Made by a program: the position numbers and the translations under genes. From positions 62,001 through 126,000 of the forward strand of contig NZ_JADNAT010000002.1 of the NCBI RefSeq assembly GCF_015550425.1: DNA of 64,000 bases. The letters are read 5' to 3'. Below the pieces are notes generated by a model that saw only the letters and a list, made by a program, of their open reading frames with translations, had not been told where the DNA came from and made no database searches. This stretch comes from Clostridium sp. 1001275B_160808_H3. GTDB lineage: Bacteria > Bacillota > Clostridia > Clostridiales > Clostridiaceae. Shown here piece after piece: positions 25,625-35,467 of this stretch (position 1 is its first letter; every line of letters begins with the position of its first letter).

Positions 25625-27211
25625 ATGTTAAAAAAACACAGAGGCCCTTTATTGATTTTAGCATTAGCATTTAGTGTTGGAATAAATACTAATATAGTAA
25701 AAGCTAATACAGGTAAAACAACTAACACTAATATAGATACTACAGCTACCACTATCTCAACAATAACTAGTACAAATGCACTTGCAAAGATTCCAGGATC
25801 TTCTAATCCTCTTATTACACAAAAATTTGGAGCAGATCCATATGCTATGGTTTATAACGATAGAGTATATGTATACATGAGTAGTGATGCTTTTGAATAT
25901 GATAGTTCAGGAAATATTATTAATAATAGTTATAGTTATATTAAAACAATAACTTGTATATCATCTGATGATATGGTGAATTGGACAGACCATGGTGAAA
26001 TTAATGTAGCTGGATCAACTGGAGCAGCTAAATGGGCAAATAATTCTTGGGCACCAGCTGTTACACACAAGGTTATAAATGGAAAAGAAAAATTTTTTAT
26101 GTATTTTGCTAATAATGGAGGCGGTATTGGTGTACTTACATCAGATTCACCAATTGGACCTTGGACTGACCCGATTGGAAAACCTATAATTACGAATAGT
26201 ACTCCAGGCGTTAGCGGTGTTGTATGGCTTTTTGATCCAGCAGTTTTAATAGATGATAATGGAGTTGGATATTTATATTTTGGTGGAGGAATACCAGGTG
26301 GTAGTAATCCTACACAGAGTCAAATTGCAAATCCAAAGACAGGTAGAGTAATACAATTAAGTAGTGATATGATTAATACTGTTGGAAGTGCATCTGTAAT
26401 TGATGCTCCATTTATGTTTGAAGATTCAGGCATACACAAATATAATGGTAAATACTATTATTCATATTGTTCTAATTTTTCAGGAACACACCCATCTGGA
26501 ACACCTCCTATGGGGGAAATAGGCTATATGATAAGTGATAATCCTATGGGCCCATTTACTTATAAAGGTACTTTTCTTAAGAATCCATCATCATATTTTG
26601 GAGTAGGTGGCAACAATCATCATTCTGTTTTTAATTTTAAGAATCAATGGTATGTAACATACCATGCTCAAACTCTTGGAAAGGCAATGGGAATAGTAAA
26701 GGGATATCGTTCCCCTCATATAAATAAGCTTGAACATAATGCAAGTGGACTTATAAATACTGTTCAAGCAGATATGAAAGGTGTAGCTCAAGTTGCTAAT
26801 CTTTATCCATATAGAAGGATAGAGGCAGAAACTATTGCATGGAGCAATGGTGTTTCAACTGAAAAATGCCAATCACCTGGAAGTATGGTAAGTAGTATTA
26901 ATTTAAATGTTACTAACATAAATAATGGAGATTGGATTGCTTTATCAAATGTTGATTTGGGAAGTGGAGCTAAATCATTTACAGCAAACATTGCATCAAC
27001 GGTAGGTGGAAAAATAGAAATACATTTAGATAGTTTAAGTGGACCGATTATTGGTACTCTTAATGTAAGTTCTACAGGTGGTACCCAACAATGGAAGGAT
27101 ATGTGGTGCGGTATAACAAATGCTAGTGGTGTTCATAATGTTTTCTTTAAGTTTGTTGGAAACGAAAATAGTCAGTTGTTTAATATTGATCATTGGGGAT
27201 TTATTTATTAA
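25625..27211 (+). CDS. Secreted glycoside hydrolase family 43 with C-terminal CBM6
   Basis: 528 residues. A signal peptide (MLKKHRGPLLILALAFSVGI, cut after about residue 30) and a Thr/Asn-rich linker come first, then a GH43 five-blade beta-propeller. The three carboxylates sit in GADPYAMVYNDR, DPAVLIDDNGVGYLYF and FMFEDSGIHKYNGKYYYSY. A C-terminal carbohydrate-binding module 6 (about 400-528) opens with RIEAETIAWSNG. The architecture fits XynD-type arabinoxylan arabinofuranohydrolases or xylosidases acting outside the cell. ATG 25625 follows AGGGGGAA; the in-frame ATG 25607 precedes that site and is rejected. Confidence 0.9.
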   Translation: MLKKHRGPLLILALAFSVGINTNIVKANTGKTTNTNIDTTATTISTITSTNALAKIPGSSNPLITQKFGADPYAMVYNDRVYVYMSSDAFEYDSSGNIINNSYSYIKTITCISSDDMVNWTDHGEINVAGSTGAAKWANNSWAPAVTHKVINGKEKFFMYFANNGGGIGVLTSDSPIGPWTDPIGKPIITNSTPGVSGVVWLFDPAVLIDDNGVGYLYFGGGIPGGSNPTQSQIANPKTGRVIQLSSDMINTVGSASVIDAPFMFEDSGIHKYNGKYYYSYCSNFSGTHPSGTPPMGEIGYMISDNPMGPFTYKGTFLKNPSSYFGVGGNNHHSVFNFKNQWYVTYHAQTLGKAMGIVKGYRSPHINKLEHNASGLINTVQADMKGVAQVANLYPYRRIEAETIAWSNGVSTEKCQSPGSMVSSINLNVTNINNGDWIALSNVDLGSGAKSFTANIASTVGGKIEIHLDSLSGPIIGTLNVSSTGGTQQWKDMWCGITNASGVHNVFFKFVGNENSQLFNIDHWGFIY

Positions 27212-27256
27212 GTAAAATTTAGGACTTAAATTGAATAATCAATAGAATAAGAACTG

Positions 27257-27299
27257 GAAGAAGGAGTTTCAATAGTTGTTGGAATTTCTTCTTTTTTTA
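27257..27299 (+). terminator. Terminator after the GH43 gene
   Basis: GAAGAA (27257-27262) pairs with TTCTTC (27286-27291), with weak inner pairing, followed by seven T. Confidence 0.6.
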
Positions 27300-27433
27300 T
27301 CTTAAAAATTTTACATAAAGTATAATTCAAATAATATAAAAAAAATTAGAGTCCACAAAGTTTTTTTCATAATATGTAAGACTGGACTAATGATAGAGGT
27401 ATTATATAAATAATTATTATTGAGTAGATAAAT

Positions 27434-27465
27434 GTAGTTACTTTATTAAGAAATACAGTAACTAC
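27434..27465. promoter_or_regulatory. GTAGTTAC-N16-GTAACTAC motif, copy 2 (upstream of nickel/urease block)
   Basis: GTAGTTAC (27434-27441), 16 bases, GTAACTAC (27458-27465), about 133 bp before nikMN. The flanks AGATAAAT on the left and AA on the right equal those of copy 1. Two half-sites 16 bp apart is the geometry known for the nickel repressor NikR (GTATGA-N16-TCATAC in E. coli), though the half-site sequence differs. This makes it a candidate nickel operator. Confidence 0.45.
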
Positions 27466-27598
27466 AAGATTTTTTAATTCATTGCAATAAGCTGCAAAAA
27501 ATATACTGTTGGAAGCCCATTTATAAATTGATAATTTGCATATAAAATAGTAAAAATGAATAAGTATATTTTAATGAGAATATTCAGGGGGAATAAAA

Positions 27599-28651
27599 AT
27601 GCATATGGCAGATGTATTAGTAACTCCGAGCGTTGGCTCTGCAATGTTAGTTGCAGCAGCTGGAGTTACAGCTTATTCAGTTAATAAAATAAGGAAAGAT
27701 GAAGATATTCAAAATAAAATACCACTAATGGGGGTAGTAGGAGCTTTTGTATTTGCAGCTCAAATGGTTAATTTTTCAATACCTGGCACAGGCTCGAGTG
27801 GACATATTTCAGGTGGAGTTCTGCTTGCAGCAATTTTAGGACCAGAAGCTGGATTTTTATCACTTACATCCATACTAATAGTTCAATCTTTGTTTTTTGG
27901 TGATGGAGGTCTTTTGGCTTTAGGATGCAATATTATAAACATTGGTTTTTTCGGTTGTTTTATAGGATATAAGCTTATTTATAAAAATACAATTTGTAAA
28001 AATTATACTAAGAAAAGAATTATGCTAGCATCAATTTTAGGAGCGGTTTTTGGATTACAATTTGGTGCATTTTCAGTTGTATTAGAAACATTAGCCTCAG
28101 GTGTAACTAAATTGCCATTTCAAGTATTTCTTTTTTTTATGCAGCCTATACATTTAGCTATTGGTATAGTAGAAGGAATAGTGACAGGAATAGTTCTTAA
28201 TTTTTTATATCAAAATAGGCCAGATATCTTGGAAAAAGCAGCTACAACAAAGATTTATAAAATGACCAAGAAAGAATTAATTTCAATTATTCTAGCAGTT
28301 GCATTAGTTGTTGGAGGAGGAATTTCACTTTTAGCATCATCACATCCAGATGGGCTTGAATGGTCTATTTTAAAAACTTCAGGTAGTGAAGAATTAAGTG
28401 TTAGTGGTTATATTTATGAAAAGGCATTAGATGTACAAAATAAAACAGCGTTTTTATTAGACTATGGATTTAACTCTGATAATCTATCTGCAACTGAAGA
28501 AATTATAGGAAAAGTAATATCTGGAGTTGTCGGAGTTGCTATTACAACAGGAATTATAGTATTAATAGCCTATATTTCAACAAGAGAAAAAAAATCATAT
28601 GCTATTAATGGTGAGGTAAATGAGATAGAAGATAAATTTGAGGAGAAATAA
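27599..28651 (+). CDS. nikMN: Nickel ECF transporter substrate-specific component (NikM-NikN fusion)
   Basis: 350 residues, integral membrane. The very N-terminus MHMADVLVTPSVG carries the His2 metal-binding end typical of CbiM/NikM, and the MAD form is found in nickel members. About seven helices follow, with SGHISGGVLLAAILGPEAGF. After residue 215 comes a NikN-like part: one helix, an extracellular segment beginning HPDGLEWSI, and a closing helix. Its operon partners are nikQ (start two bases beyond its stop) and nikO. Nickel rather than cobalt is supported by the urease genes directly downstream. Confidence 0.88.
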   Translation: MHMADVLVTPSVGSAMLVAAAGVTAYSVNKIRKDEDIQNKIPLMGVVGAFVFAAQMVNFSIPGTGSSGHISGGVLLAAILGPEAGFLSLTSILIVQSLFFGDGGLLALGCNIINIGFFGCFIGYKLIYKNTICKNYTKKRIMLASILGAVFGLQFGAFSVVLETLASGVTKLPFQVFLFFMQPIHLAIGIVEGIVTGIVLNFLYQNRPDILEKAATTKIYKMTKKELISIILAVALVVGGGISLLASSHPDGLEWSILKTSGSEELSVSGYIYEKALDVQNKTAFLLDYGFNSDNLSATEEIIGKVISGVVGVAITTGIIVLIAYISTREKKSYAINGEVNEIEDKFEEK

Positions 28652-28652
28652 G

Positions 28653-29381
28653 ATGGATGATATTAGTAAAGCTATATCTAACATTAGAAAGGTAGATGAA
28701 TTAGGGGATAAGTGTACAATGATTCATAAAATAGATTCATCTATAAAAATTATAGTCACTATCATTTATGTAATAAAAGTACTTTCTATAAATCAATTTA
28801 TAATATCAGATATTATATGTATAGTGTTATATCCTCTAATATTATTTATATTTGGGAAAGTACCAGTAAAATTTATTTTCAAAAAAATATTGTTTGTTTT
28901 ACCTATTATATTTGGACTTTCAATAATTAATATAATTATAGATTTTTCTTATTCAGAGATTTATTTTTCAGTATTACTTCTATTTAAATGTACTTTCACT
29001 TTAGTAGGTGCACTCCTTTTAATAGTAACTACTGGAATTAACAATTTAGCATCTGGACTTAAAAAACTAAAAATACCTAACATTCTAATAATGCAGATAT
29101 TAATGTTGTATAGATATATAATTTTGATGATGGAGGAGTGTTATAGAGTGAAATCTGCTTATGAATTAAGGACTCTAGGAGAAAAATCTATGACTATAAA
29201 AGATTTTGGGCAGATAATAGGGCAAATGCTTTTAAAAACTATAGATAAATCAGAAAAAGTATATGAAGCAATGAAGCTTAGAGGATTTGAGGACGATTTA
29301 TACATTAATATTAATAAAAGAGTAGGATATATGGATTTTTTATATTTAATTACATTTGCAGTAATTTTAATCTTTCTATAA
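28653..29381 (+). CDS. nikQ: ECF transporter T component (NikQ/CbiQ)
   Basis: 242 residues with five or six membrane helices. It couples the nikMN substrate unit to the nikO ATPase. The coupling-helix motifs of the family are visible: ARG-like boxes in SAYELRTLGEK and AMKLRGFEDD. Start 28653 has AGGAG eight bases upstream; the in-frame ATG 28638 would overlap nikMN and is less likely. Confidence 0.86.
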   Translation: MDDISKAISNIRKVDELGDKCTMIHKIDSSIKIIVTIIYVIKVLSINQFIISDIICIVLYPLILFIFGKVPVKFIFKKILFVLPIIFGLSIINIIIDFSYSEIYFSVLLLFKCTFTLVGALLLIVTTGINNLASGLKKLKIPNILIMQILMLYRYIILMMEECYRVKSAYELRTLGEKSMTIKDFGQIIGQMLLKTIDKSEKVYEAMKLRGFEDDLYININKRVGYMDFLYLITFAVILIFL

Positions 29382-29414
29382 TAATAAGATCAGAATATTA
29401 ATTTTGGAGGATTT

Positions 29415-30149
29415 ATGAACAAAAAAGTAATAGAAGTAGATAATATTAATTACAAATATCCAGATGGATATAGAGCTATAAAGGACGTATCTTTTTACGT
29501 AAGAGAAGGAGAAAAACTTGGAATTATAGGTGCAAATGGCGCTGGAAAATCTACTATGCTAAAATTACTTATAGGTATCTTAACAGCAGAAAATGGAAGA
29601 ATTATTGTAAATGATATTTTGCTTAATAAAAAAAATTTAAAGGAAATAAGAAAAAAAGTAGGTTTTGTATTTCAGGAGTCAGATAATCAGCTTTTCATGA
29701 ATACTGTATATAATGATATTGCATTTGGCCTTAGAAGCGGAAAATTAGATGAAGAGAATATAAACTTAAAAATAGATAAGATATTAGAAGAAATTAAAAT
29801 TGAAAGGTTAAGAAATAAGCAGATATATAAATTATCAGGTGGAGAAAAAAAGGTTGTAGCAATAGCAGGAATTATAGTTATGAATCCTGAGATAATTTTG
29901 ATGGATGAAGTAACAGCATCACTAGATCCAAAGTCTAGACGAACAGTTATAAATTTAATAACAGATTTAAAAGAAACAATAGTTATTGCCAGCCATGATT
30001 TAGATATGATACTAGATGTATGTGATAGAGTTTTAGTATTTAGCAATGGGGAGATTATACAAGAAGGATCTTCATATTCAATACTTAGTAATGAGAAAAT
30101 TATGGAGGAAAGTAATTTAGAGCTTCCATTATCACTAATAAAAAAATAA
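29415..30149 (+). CDS. nikO: ECF transporter ATPase (NikO/CbiO)
   Basis: 244 residues, a complete ABC ATPase: Walker A GANGAGKST (about 39-47), Q-loop VFQESDNQLF (the ECF-type SDNQ motif), signature LSGGEKK, Walker B IILMDEVTASLDP and the switch His in ASHDLDM. The SDNQ Q-loop is specific for energy-coupling-factor ATPases. GGAGG lies before the ATG. A long perfect hairpin follows, so read-through into urease would need to pass it. Confidence 0.9.
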   Translation: MNKKVIEVDNINYKYPDGYRAIKDVSFYVREGEKLGIIGANGAGKSTMLKLLIGILTAENGRIIVNDILLNKKNLKEIRKKVGFVFQESDNQLFMNTVYNDIAFGLRSGKLDEENINLKIDKILEEIKIERLRNKQIYKLSGGEKKVVAIAGIIVMNPEIILMDEVTASLDPKSRRTVINLITDLKETIVIASHDLDMILDVCDRVLVFSNGEIIQEGSSYSILSNEKIMEESNLELPLSLIKK

Positions 30150-30160
30150 ATATAATAAAA

Positions 30161-30223
30161 AAGTACTGTTAAATATATTTATACAAAATCTTACTTGATA
30201 AATATATTTAACAGTACTTTTTT
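30161..30223. terminator. Long hairpin terminator between nikO and ureA
   Basis: A 22-bp perfect stem (30161-30182 with 30198-30219; ends AAGTACTGTT/AACAGTACTT), with A before and T after. Transcription of urease therefore probably starts from its own promoter in 30224-30340. Confidence 0.85.
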
Positions 30224-30359
30224 ACTAGGAATTTACAAAAAAATATAATTAAAGGTTCATAATATTTACTTATTTCTTCTAAAATTAGGTATCTTTATTT
30301 GAAAACTACAAATAATAGATAATACTTGCCAAAGTAATATAAAAAAGGAGGAAAATGAA

Positions 30360-30662
30360 TTGTATTTAACAGATAGAGAAAGAGAAAAACTTATGATTGT
30401 TGTTGCAGCAGATGTTGCAAGGAGAAGAAAAAAGAAAGGTTTAAAATTAAACCATCCTGAATCTGTAGCGCTAATTACTGATGAGCTCTTAGAAGCTGCT
30501 AGAGAAGGCAGGGAAGTAAAAGATTTAATGGATTATGGTACAAAAATTTTAAGCAAGAGTGATGTAATGGAAGGCATATCTGAAATGATTCAGGTAGTTC
30601 AAGTCGAAGCGACATTTCCTGATGGGACTAAATTAATTACAGTACATGATCCAATACGTTAA
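30360..30662 (+). CDS. ureA: Urease gamma subunit
   Basis: 100 residues. The smallest subunit of the urease that splits urea into ammonia and carbamate. It starts [12 protein letters not shown] as in the family, with [16 protein letters not shown] and [14 protein letters not shown] conserved. The start is TTG at 30360, about eight bases after AAAGGAGG; a nearby ATG (30355) is in another frame. First gene of ureABCEFGD. Confidence 0.95.
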   Translation: MYLTDREREKLMIVVAADVARRRKKKGLKLNHPESVALITDELLEAAREGREVKDLMDYGTKILSKSDVMEGISEMIQVVQVEATFPDGTKLITVHDPIR

Positions 30663-30680
30663 GAAAGGAGACGGATATAA

Positions 30681-31007
30681 TTGACACCAGGAGAATTAAT
30701 TATAAAAGAAGGAACTATAGAATATAACAAAGGAAAAGAGGCAATAAAGCTTGAGGTGGTGAATACTGGAGATAGACCTGTGCAAATAGGTTCTCACTAT
30801 CATTTTTATGAAGTAAATGATTTTTTAAAATTTGATAGGGAAAAAGCTTATGGAAAGAGATTAGATATTCCATCAGGGACTGCAGTTAGATTTGAACCAG
30901 GAGATAAAAAGGAAATAAATTTAATAGATATTGGTGGAGTTAGAAGAGTTTATGGTTTACGTAACTTAGTTGATGGATATTTAGATGGAAGGAGTTGTAA
31001 AGAGTAA
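30681..31007 (+). CDS. ureB: Urease beta subunit
   Basis: 108 residues: [19 protein letters not shown] and the conserved [19 protein letters not shown], then [20 protein letters not shown] start behind GAAAGGAG. Its stop codon shares one base with the ureC start (TAATG), so translation is coupled. Confidence 0.95.
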   Translation: MTPGELIIKEGTIEYNKGKEAIKLEVVNTGDRPVQIGSHYHFYEVNDFLKFDREKAYGKRLDIPSGTAVRFEPGDKKEINLIDIGGVRRVYGLRNLVDGYLDGRSCKE

Positions 31008-32722
31008 TGAGTTTTGAAATAGATAGACATCGTTATGTAGAATTATTTGGACCAACAAAAGGAGATAAAATAAGGCTAGGGGACACAGATTTAATTATTG
31101 AAATTGAAAAAGACTATACAGGATATGGAGATGAATGCAAATTTGGAGGTGGTAAGGTATTAAGAGATGGAATGGGCCAAAATGCAATTGAAAGCAGAGA
31201 AAATCCTATGGTTGCAGATCTAATCATTACAGGAGCTACTGTTATAGATTATACAGGAATATATAAGGCTGATATTGGTATCCGTGATGGAAAGATTTTA
31301 GCTATTGGTAAGGGTGGAAATCCTTATACTATGGATGATGTAGATTTTATAGTAGCACCAAGTACAGAAGCATTAGCTGGAGAGGGAAGAATAATAACTG
31401 CAGGGGGGATAGATACCCATGTGCATTATATAAATCCAGATATTGTTAGCGCTGCATTAGAGGGTGGGATAACAACACTTATAGGGGGAGGGACTGGCCC
31501 AGTTGATGGAACTAATGCTGTTACTTCAACACCAGGAAAATGGTCTATTCATCGTATGTTAGAATCCTCAGAAGCATTTCCTATAAATCTTGGCTTCTTA
31601 GGAAAAGGTAGTGGAGCAAATATGAAAGTTACAGCAGAGCAGATTGAGGCAGGTGCCTGTGGGCTTAAGGTTCATGAAGACTGGGGAGCAACAAGATCAG
31701 CAATAGATTATTCACTAAAAACAGCAGATGAATATGATATTCAAGTTGCAATACATTCTGATACATTAAACGAAGGTGGATTTGTAGAGCATACAATTGA
31801 AGCATTTGCAGGAAGAACCATTCATACATATCATACTGAAGGAGCAGGCGGTGGTCATGCACCAGATTTATTAAAAGTAGCTTCTAAACTTAATGTAATA
31901 CCAGCATCAACTAATCCAACTAAGCCTTTTACTATAAATACAATTGCAGAACATTTAGATATGTTGATGGTATGTCATCACTTAGATCCTAAAGTTCCAG
32001 AAGATATAGCATTTGCAGATTCTAGAATAAGAAGGCAAACAATTGCAGCAGAAGATATATTACAAGATATGGGTGTATTTAGTATTATGAGTTCTGACTC
32101 AATGGCTATGGGAAGAATAGGTGAAGTTATTACTAGAACATGGCAAACTGCAAGTAAGATGAAAATGCAAAGAGGCATATTAGAAGGAGACTCCGGAGAA
32201 AATGATAATAATAGAGTTAGAAGATATGTTGCAAAATATACTATAAATCCAGCTTTAGCACAAGGAATATCAAAATATGTAGGTTCTGTAGAAGTAGGGA
32301 AAATGGCAGATTTAGTAGTTTGGGATACACAATTCTTTGGTGTAAAACCACATCTAGTAATCAAAGGCGGTATGGTAAATAAATCAATAATAGGAGAAGC
32401 TAATGCATCTATTCCAACATGTCAGCCAGAATATTATAGAGATTGTTTTGGCTCATATGGAAAAGCAAAATATCCAACTTCTGCAACTTTTGTTTCCAAA
32501 TACGCATACGAACATGGCATAAAAGAAGAATTAGGATTGCAAAAGTTAGTATTACCAGTAGGAGGAATAAGAAATTTAACAAAGAAAGACATGAAATTAA
32601 ATAATGCTACTCCAAAACTTGGGGTTGATCCAGAAACTTATGATGTTACTGTAGATGGAGAGTTAATAACTTGTGAACCAGCAAAAGAGCTACCATTAGC
32701 ACAAAGATACTTCTTATTTTAA
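31007..32722 (+). CDS. ureC: Urease alpha (catalytic) subunit
   Basis: 571 residues, full length. All active-site elements are present: nickel His pair in [12 protein letters not shown], the carbamylated Lys in [13 protein letters not shown], His in [12 protein letters not shown] and [14 protein letters not shown], the flap with MVCHHLD, and the Asp ligand in [10 protein letters not shown]. It needs two nickel ions inserted by UreDEFG, all encoded downstream. The preceding nickel importer supplies the metal. Confidence 0.97.
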   Translation: MSFEIDRHRYVELFGPTKGDKIRLGDTDLIIEIEKDYTGYGDECKFGGGKVLRDGMGQNAIESRENPMVADLIITGATVIDYTGIYKADIGIRDGKILAIGKGGNPYTMDDVDFIVAPSTEALAGEGRIITAGGIDTHVHYINPDIVSAALEGGITTLIGGGTGPVDGTNAVTSTPGKWSIHRMLESSEAFPINLGFLGKGSGANMKVTAEQIEAGACGLKVHEDWGATRSAIDYSLKTADEYDIQVAIHSDTLNEGGFVEHTIEAFAGRTIHTYHTEGAGGGHAPDLLKVASKLNVIPASTNPTKPFTINTIAEHLDMLMVCHHLDPKVPEDIAFADSRIRRQTIAAEDILQDMGVFSIMSSDSMAMGRIGEVITRTWQTASKMKMQRGILEGDSGENDNNRVRRYVAKYTINPALAQGISKYVGSVEVGKMADLVVWDTQFFGVKPHLVIKGGMVNKSIIGEANASIPTCQPEYYRDCFGSYGKAKYPTSATFVSKYAYEHGIKEELGLQKLVLPVGGIRNLTKKDMKLNNATPKLGVDPETYDVTVDGELITCEPAKELPLAQRYFLF

Positions 32723-32792
32723 ATTTTACATTATTCATTTTGCATTACTAGTTTTACAGTATGCTATGGCATTCTATAGGAGGGATAGAGAA

Positions 32793-33245
32793 ATGATCTT
32801 TGATGAGGTAATAGGAAATATTAATCAAATAGATAATTTAAATGGATATCATGTTGAAACAATATATTTAAATAGTGAAGACATGCTTAAAAGAATTCTA
32901 AGAGTAACTTCAGATCATAATAGAGAATATGGAATAACATTAAAAAATAGTGAAAAGCTAACAAATGGTGATATTCTTTATAATGTAGATAAGAAGCTGA
33001 TAGTTGTGAAAATTAATAGTGAAGATGTTTTGCTTATTAAGCCAAGAACTATAAATGAAATGGGAATAATAGCACATGCTTTAGGAAATAGGCATCTCCA
33101 AGCACAATTTGAGGATGATAAAATGATAATCCAATATGACAGGTTAGTAGAAGAAGAATTAAAAAGAGATAATATTAATTACTCAAGAGAAAATATAACT
33201 TTGAAAAAGGCGTTTAGACATGTTGAATTTGCACACAAACACTAA
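32793..33245 (+). CDS. ureE: Urease accessory protein UreE (nickel metallochaperone)
   Basis: 150 residues. It delivers nickel to apo-urease with UreG. The second domain carries the conserved AHALGNRHLQAQ with the interface His. The C-terminus has only a short His set (HVEFAHKH) in place of the long His-rich tail of some species. ATG 32793 follows AGGAGGG; an in-frame ATG at 32766 was rejected. The coding end overlaps ureF by 26 bp. Confidence 0.93.
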   Translation: MIFDEVIGNINQIDNLNGYHVETIYLNSEDMLKRILRVTSDHNREYGITLKNSEKLTNGDILYNVDKKLIVVKINSEDVLLIKPRTINEMGIIAHALGNRHLQAQFEDDKMIIQYDRLVEEELKRDNINYSRENITLKKAFRHVEFAHKH

Positions 33246-33945
33246 AAATAATGAAAATAATATTATAAATATACTGCGAGTTATACAAATATGTGATTCT
33301 AGCTTCCCTATAGGTTCTTTTAATCATTCATATGGTATGGAAAGTTATTTAAGAAATAATAAGATTAATAGTACAGAAAGTTTGAAAGAATACATTGATA
33401 TGTTTTTAAATAATGTATTTATTTATAATGATGGATTAGCAATTAGGATGTTATATGAATATTTAAATAAAAATGAATTAGAAAAGATTTTAGAACTTGA
33501 TAGAATGATTACAGTTCAAAGCATAGCTAAAGAAACTAGGAATGCTTCAAAACTTGTAGCAAGCAGAATGATTAAACTTCTTCTTGAGTTATATGATAGT
33601 GATATTTTAAAAGCATATGAAGAAAAAATTAATATAAAGCAAGCTTTTGGGCATCCAGCTATAGTGTTTGGATTACTTATGTATACTTTGAATTTTTCAA
33701 AAGAGGAAGCTATAAGTTTCCATATGTATAGTACAATTTCAACACTTATTCAAAATGGTGTTAGGGCTATACCCATAGGACAAAAAGATGGTCAGATAAT
33801 TCTTAAAAAGTGCAGTGAGAATTTTAAAGTTTTATATGAAAAGATTAAAAGTTTAGATTATAGCTTTTTTGGTGCAAGTACTCCAGGCATTGAATTAGCA
33901 CAAATAAATCATGAAGTACTGGAGTTTAGATTATTTATGTCTTAA
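33220..33945 (+). CDS. ureF: Urease accessory protein UreF
   Basis: 241 residues, all-helical. CDSSFPIGSFNHSYGMESYL at the N-terminus and FGHPAIVFGLLMY are family signatures, with the RAIPIGQKDGQ stretch near the C-terminus. It forms the UreD-UreF-UreG complex that gates nickel and CO2 delivery. Start at 33220 inside ureE gives an overlap. A few residues of the N-terminus are uncertain. Confidence 0.92.
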   Translation: MLNLHTNTKNNENNIINILRVIQICDSSFPIGSFNHSYGMESYLRNNKINSTESLKEYIDMFLNNVFIYNDGLAIRMLYEYLNKNELEKILELDRMITVQSIAKETRNASKLVASRMIKLLLELYDSDILKAYEEKINIKQAFGHPAIVFGLLMYTLNFSKEEAISFHMYSTISTLIQNGVRAIPIGQKDGQIILKKCSENFKVLYEKIKSLDYSFFGASTPGIELAQINHEVLEFRLFMS

Positions 33946-33996
33946 AATATGCAAATTAAATAATTAAAATCGATTATATATGAAAGGGTGAGCTTT

Positions 33997-34611
33997 ATGA
34001 AAAAAACAGTAATAATAGGGGTCGGGGGGCCTGTTGGAAGTGGAAAAACTTTGTTAATAGAAAGATTAACTAGATTAATGAAAGATGAATATAATTGTGC
34101 AGTTATCACCAATGATATTTATACAAAGGAAGATGCTAAATTTTTAGTAAAGAATTCTGTGTTAACTGAAGATAGAGTTATTGGAGTAGAGACAGGAGGG
34201 TGTCCACACACAGCAATAAGAGAAGATGCATCTATGAATTTTGAGGCTATAGAAGAAATGAAGAGTAGATTTAATGACTTAGAGATTATTTTTTTGGAAA
34301 GTGGTGGAGATAATTTAGCAGCAACATTTAGTCCAGATTTAGTTGATTTCTCTATTTATATTATCGATGTAGCACAAGGTGAAAAGATTCCAAGAAAAGC
34401 AGGGCAGGGAATGATAAAGAGTGATTTATTTATCATTAATAAGATAGATTTAGCTCCTTATGTTGGAGCAGATTTAGAAGTTATGAGAAAAGATACGCTA
34501 ACATTTAGAAAAGAAAATACATTTATATTTACTAATTTAAAAAAGGATGAAGGTGTAAATGAAGTTCTATCTTGGATTAAAAAGAATTGTTTATTAGAAG
34601 GAATTAACTAA
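33997..34611 (+). CDS. ureG: Urease accessory GTPase UreG
   Basis: 204 residues. P-loop [17 protein letters not shown], metal-binding CPH in [30 protein letters not shown] and the [12 protein letters not shown] guanine motif. GTP hydrolysis drives nickel insertion. ATG 33997 is selected because AAAGGGTGAG is directly upstream; GTG 33988 lies within that site. ureD starts one base after the stop. Confidence 0.95.
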   Translation: MKKTVIIGVGGPVGSGKTLLIERLTRLMKDEYNCAVITNDIYTKEDAKFLVKNSVLTEDRVIGVETGGCPHTAIREDASMNFEAIEEMKSRFNDLEIIFLESGGDNLAATFSPDLVDFSIYIIDVAQGEKIPRKAGQGMIKSDLFIINKIDLAPYVGADLEVMRKDTLTFRKENTFIFTNLKKDEGVNEVLSWIKKNCLLEGIN

Positions 34612-34612
34612 T

Positions 34613-35446
34613 ATGAATAGCAGTAAGTATGCTGGAGAATTTGAAATAGTATTAGAGAAAAAGAATGAAAATACTGTTATAAGTGAAAAAAAATTTGATG
34701 GTCTAATAAAAGTATCCCCAACTATTCATCTTGATAGTGAGAAGATTTCAACTTATTTTATAGTTGGTCTTGGAGGTGGATATGTTGAAGGTGAAAAGTA
34801 TAAATATAGCATTAATCTAAAGGAAGATTCAAGATCAATTATAACAACACAATCATCTACAAAAGTATATAAATGTGTAAATGGAAAGAAAACTGAACAA
34901 GAAACTCTAATAAATTTAGAGAAAAACAGCATATTAGAATATATAACAGATAGTGTAATACTATATAAGAATGCAATTTATAAGCAAGTAAATAATATTT
35001 ATATGGATGAAAGTGCAACACTTATATATAGTGATGGAATTACGTCTGGATGGTCAAAAGAAGGAAACCCATTTCAATATAGTAATGCACAGTTAAAAAC
35101 AAATGTATATGTAAATAATAAAATGGTTCTATTAGATAATTTATTAGTAAATCCAAGAGAAGATGATGTTACCAAATTAGGCTTTTTTGAAGGATATCAA
35201 AATTTTGGAACATTACTTGTAATAAATAAAAATATTAATGTGGAAATTATTGAAGAATTAAGAAATGACATCAAAAATTTAAATTTACCAATTTGCTTTG
35301 GTATATCAGAACTTGAAGTAAAAGGTTTTGTATTAAGAGTATTGGGTAACTTGACCCAAAATATAGAAAGTGCAATAAAGTTATGTCATAACTATATAAG
35401 GAAGAAATTTTTAAATTCTAGAGAATTATCTATACGTAAATATTAA
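34613..35446 (+). CDS. ureD: Urease accessory protein UreD
   Basis: 277 residues, the scaffold that binds apo-urease and the UreFG complex. Family marks are GLGGGYVEGEKYKYSINL, TTQSSTKVYKC and the SDGITSGWSKEGNPF stretch. It is the last gene of the ureABCEFGD set, with only 21 bp to the urea channel gene. Confidence 0.92.
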   Translation: MNSSKYAGEFEIVLEKKNENTVISEKKFDGLIKVSPTIHLDSEKISTYFIVGLGGGYVEGEKYKYSINLKEDSRSIITTQSSTKVYKCVNGKKTEQETLINLEKNSILEYITDSVILYKNAIYKQVNNIYMDESATLIYSDGITSGWSKEGNPFQYSNAQLKTNVYVNNKMVLLDNLLVNPREDDVTKLGFFEGYQNFGTLLVINKNINVEIIEELRNDIKNLNLPICFGISELEVKGFVLRVLGNLTQNIESAIKLCHNYIRKKFLNSRELSIRKY

Positions 35447-35467
35447 TAAGATAGGTTGTGAAAACAT

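Larger units (their letters stand above)
27212..27598. other. Intergenic region with terminator and the GTAGTTAC-N16 motif
   Basis: A GAAGAA/TTCTTC hairpin with a T run (27257-27298) ends the GH43 transcript, and the palindromic motif copy 2 lies at 27434-27465 upstream of the nickel transporter. No gene is seen. Confidence 0.6.

Noticed and set aside
29687..30046. 119-codon minus-strand frame within nikO
   Set aside because: Shadow of a complete ABC ATPase gene.
31978..32364. 128-codon minus-strand frame within ureC
   Set aside because: Shadow of the conserved urease alpha gene.
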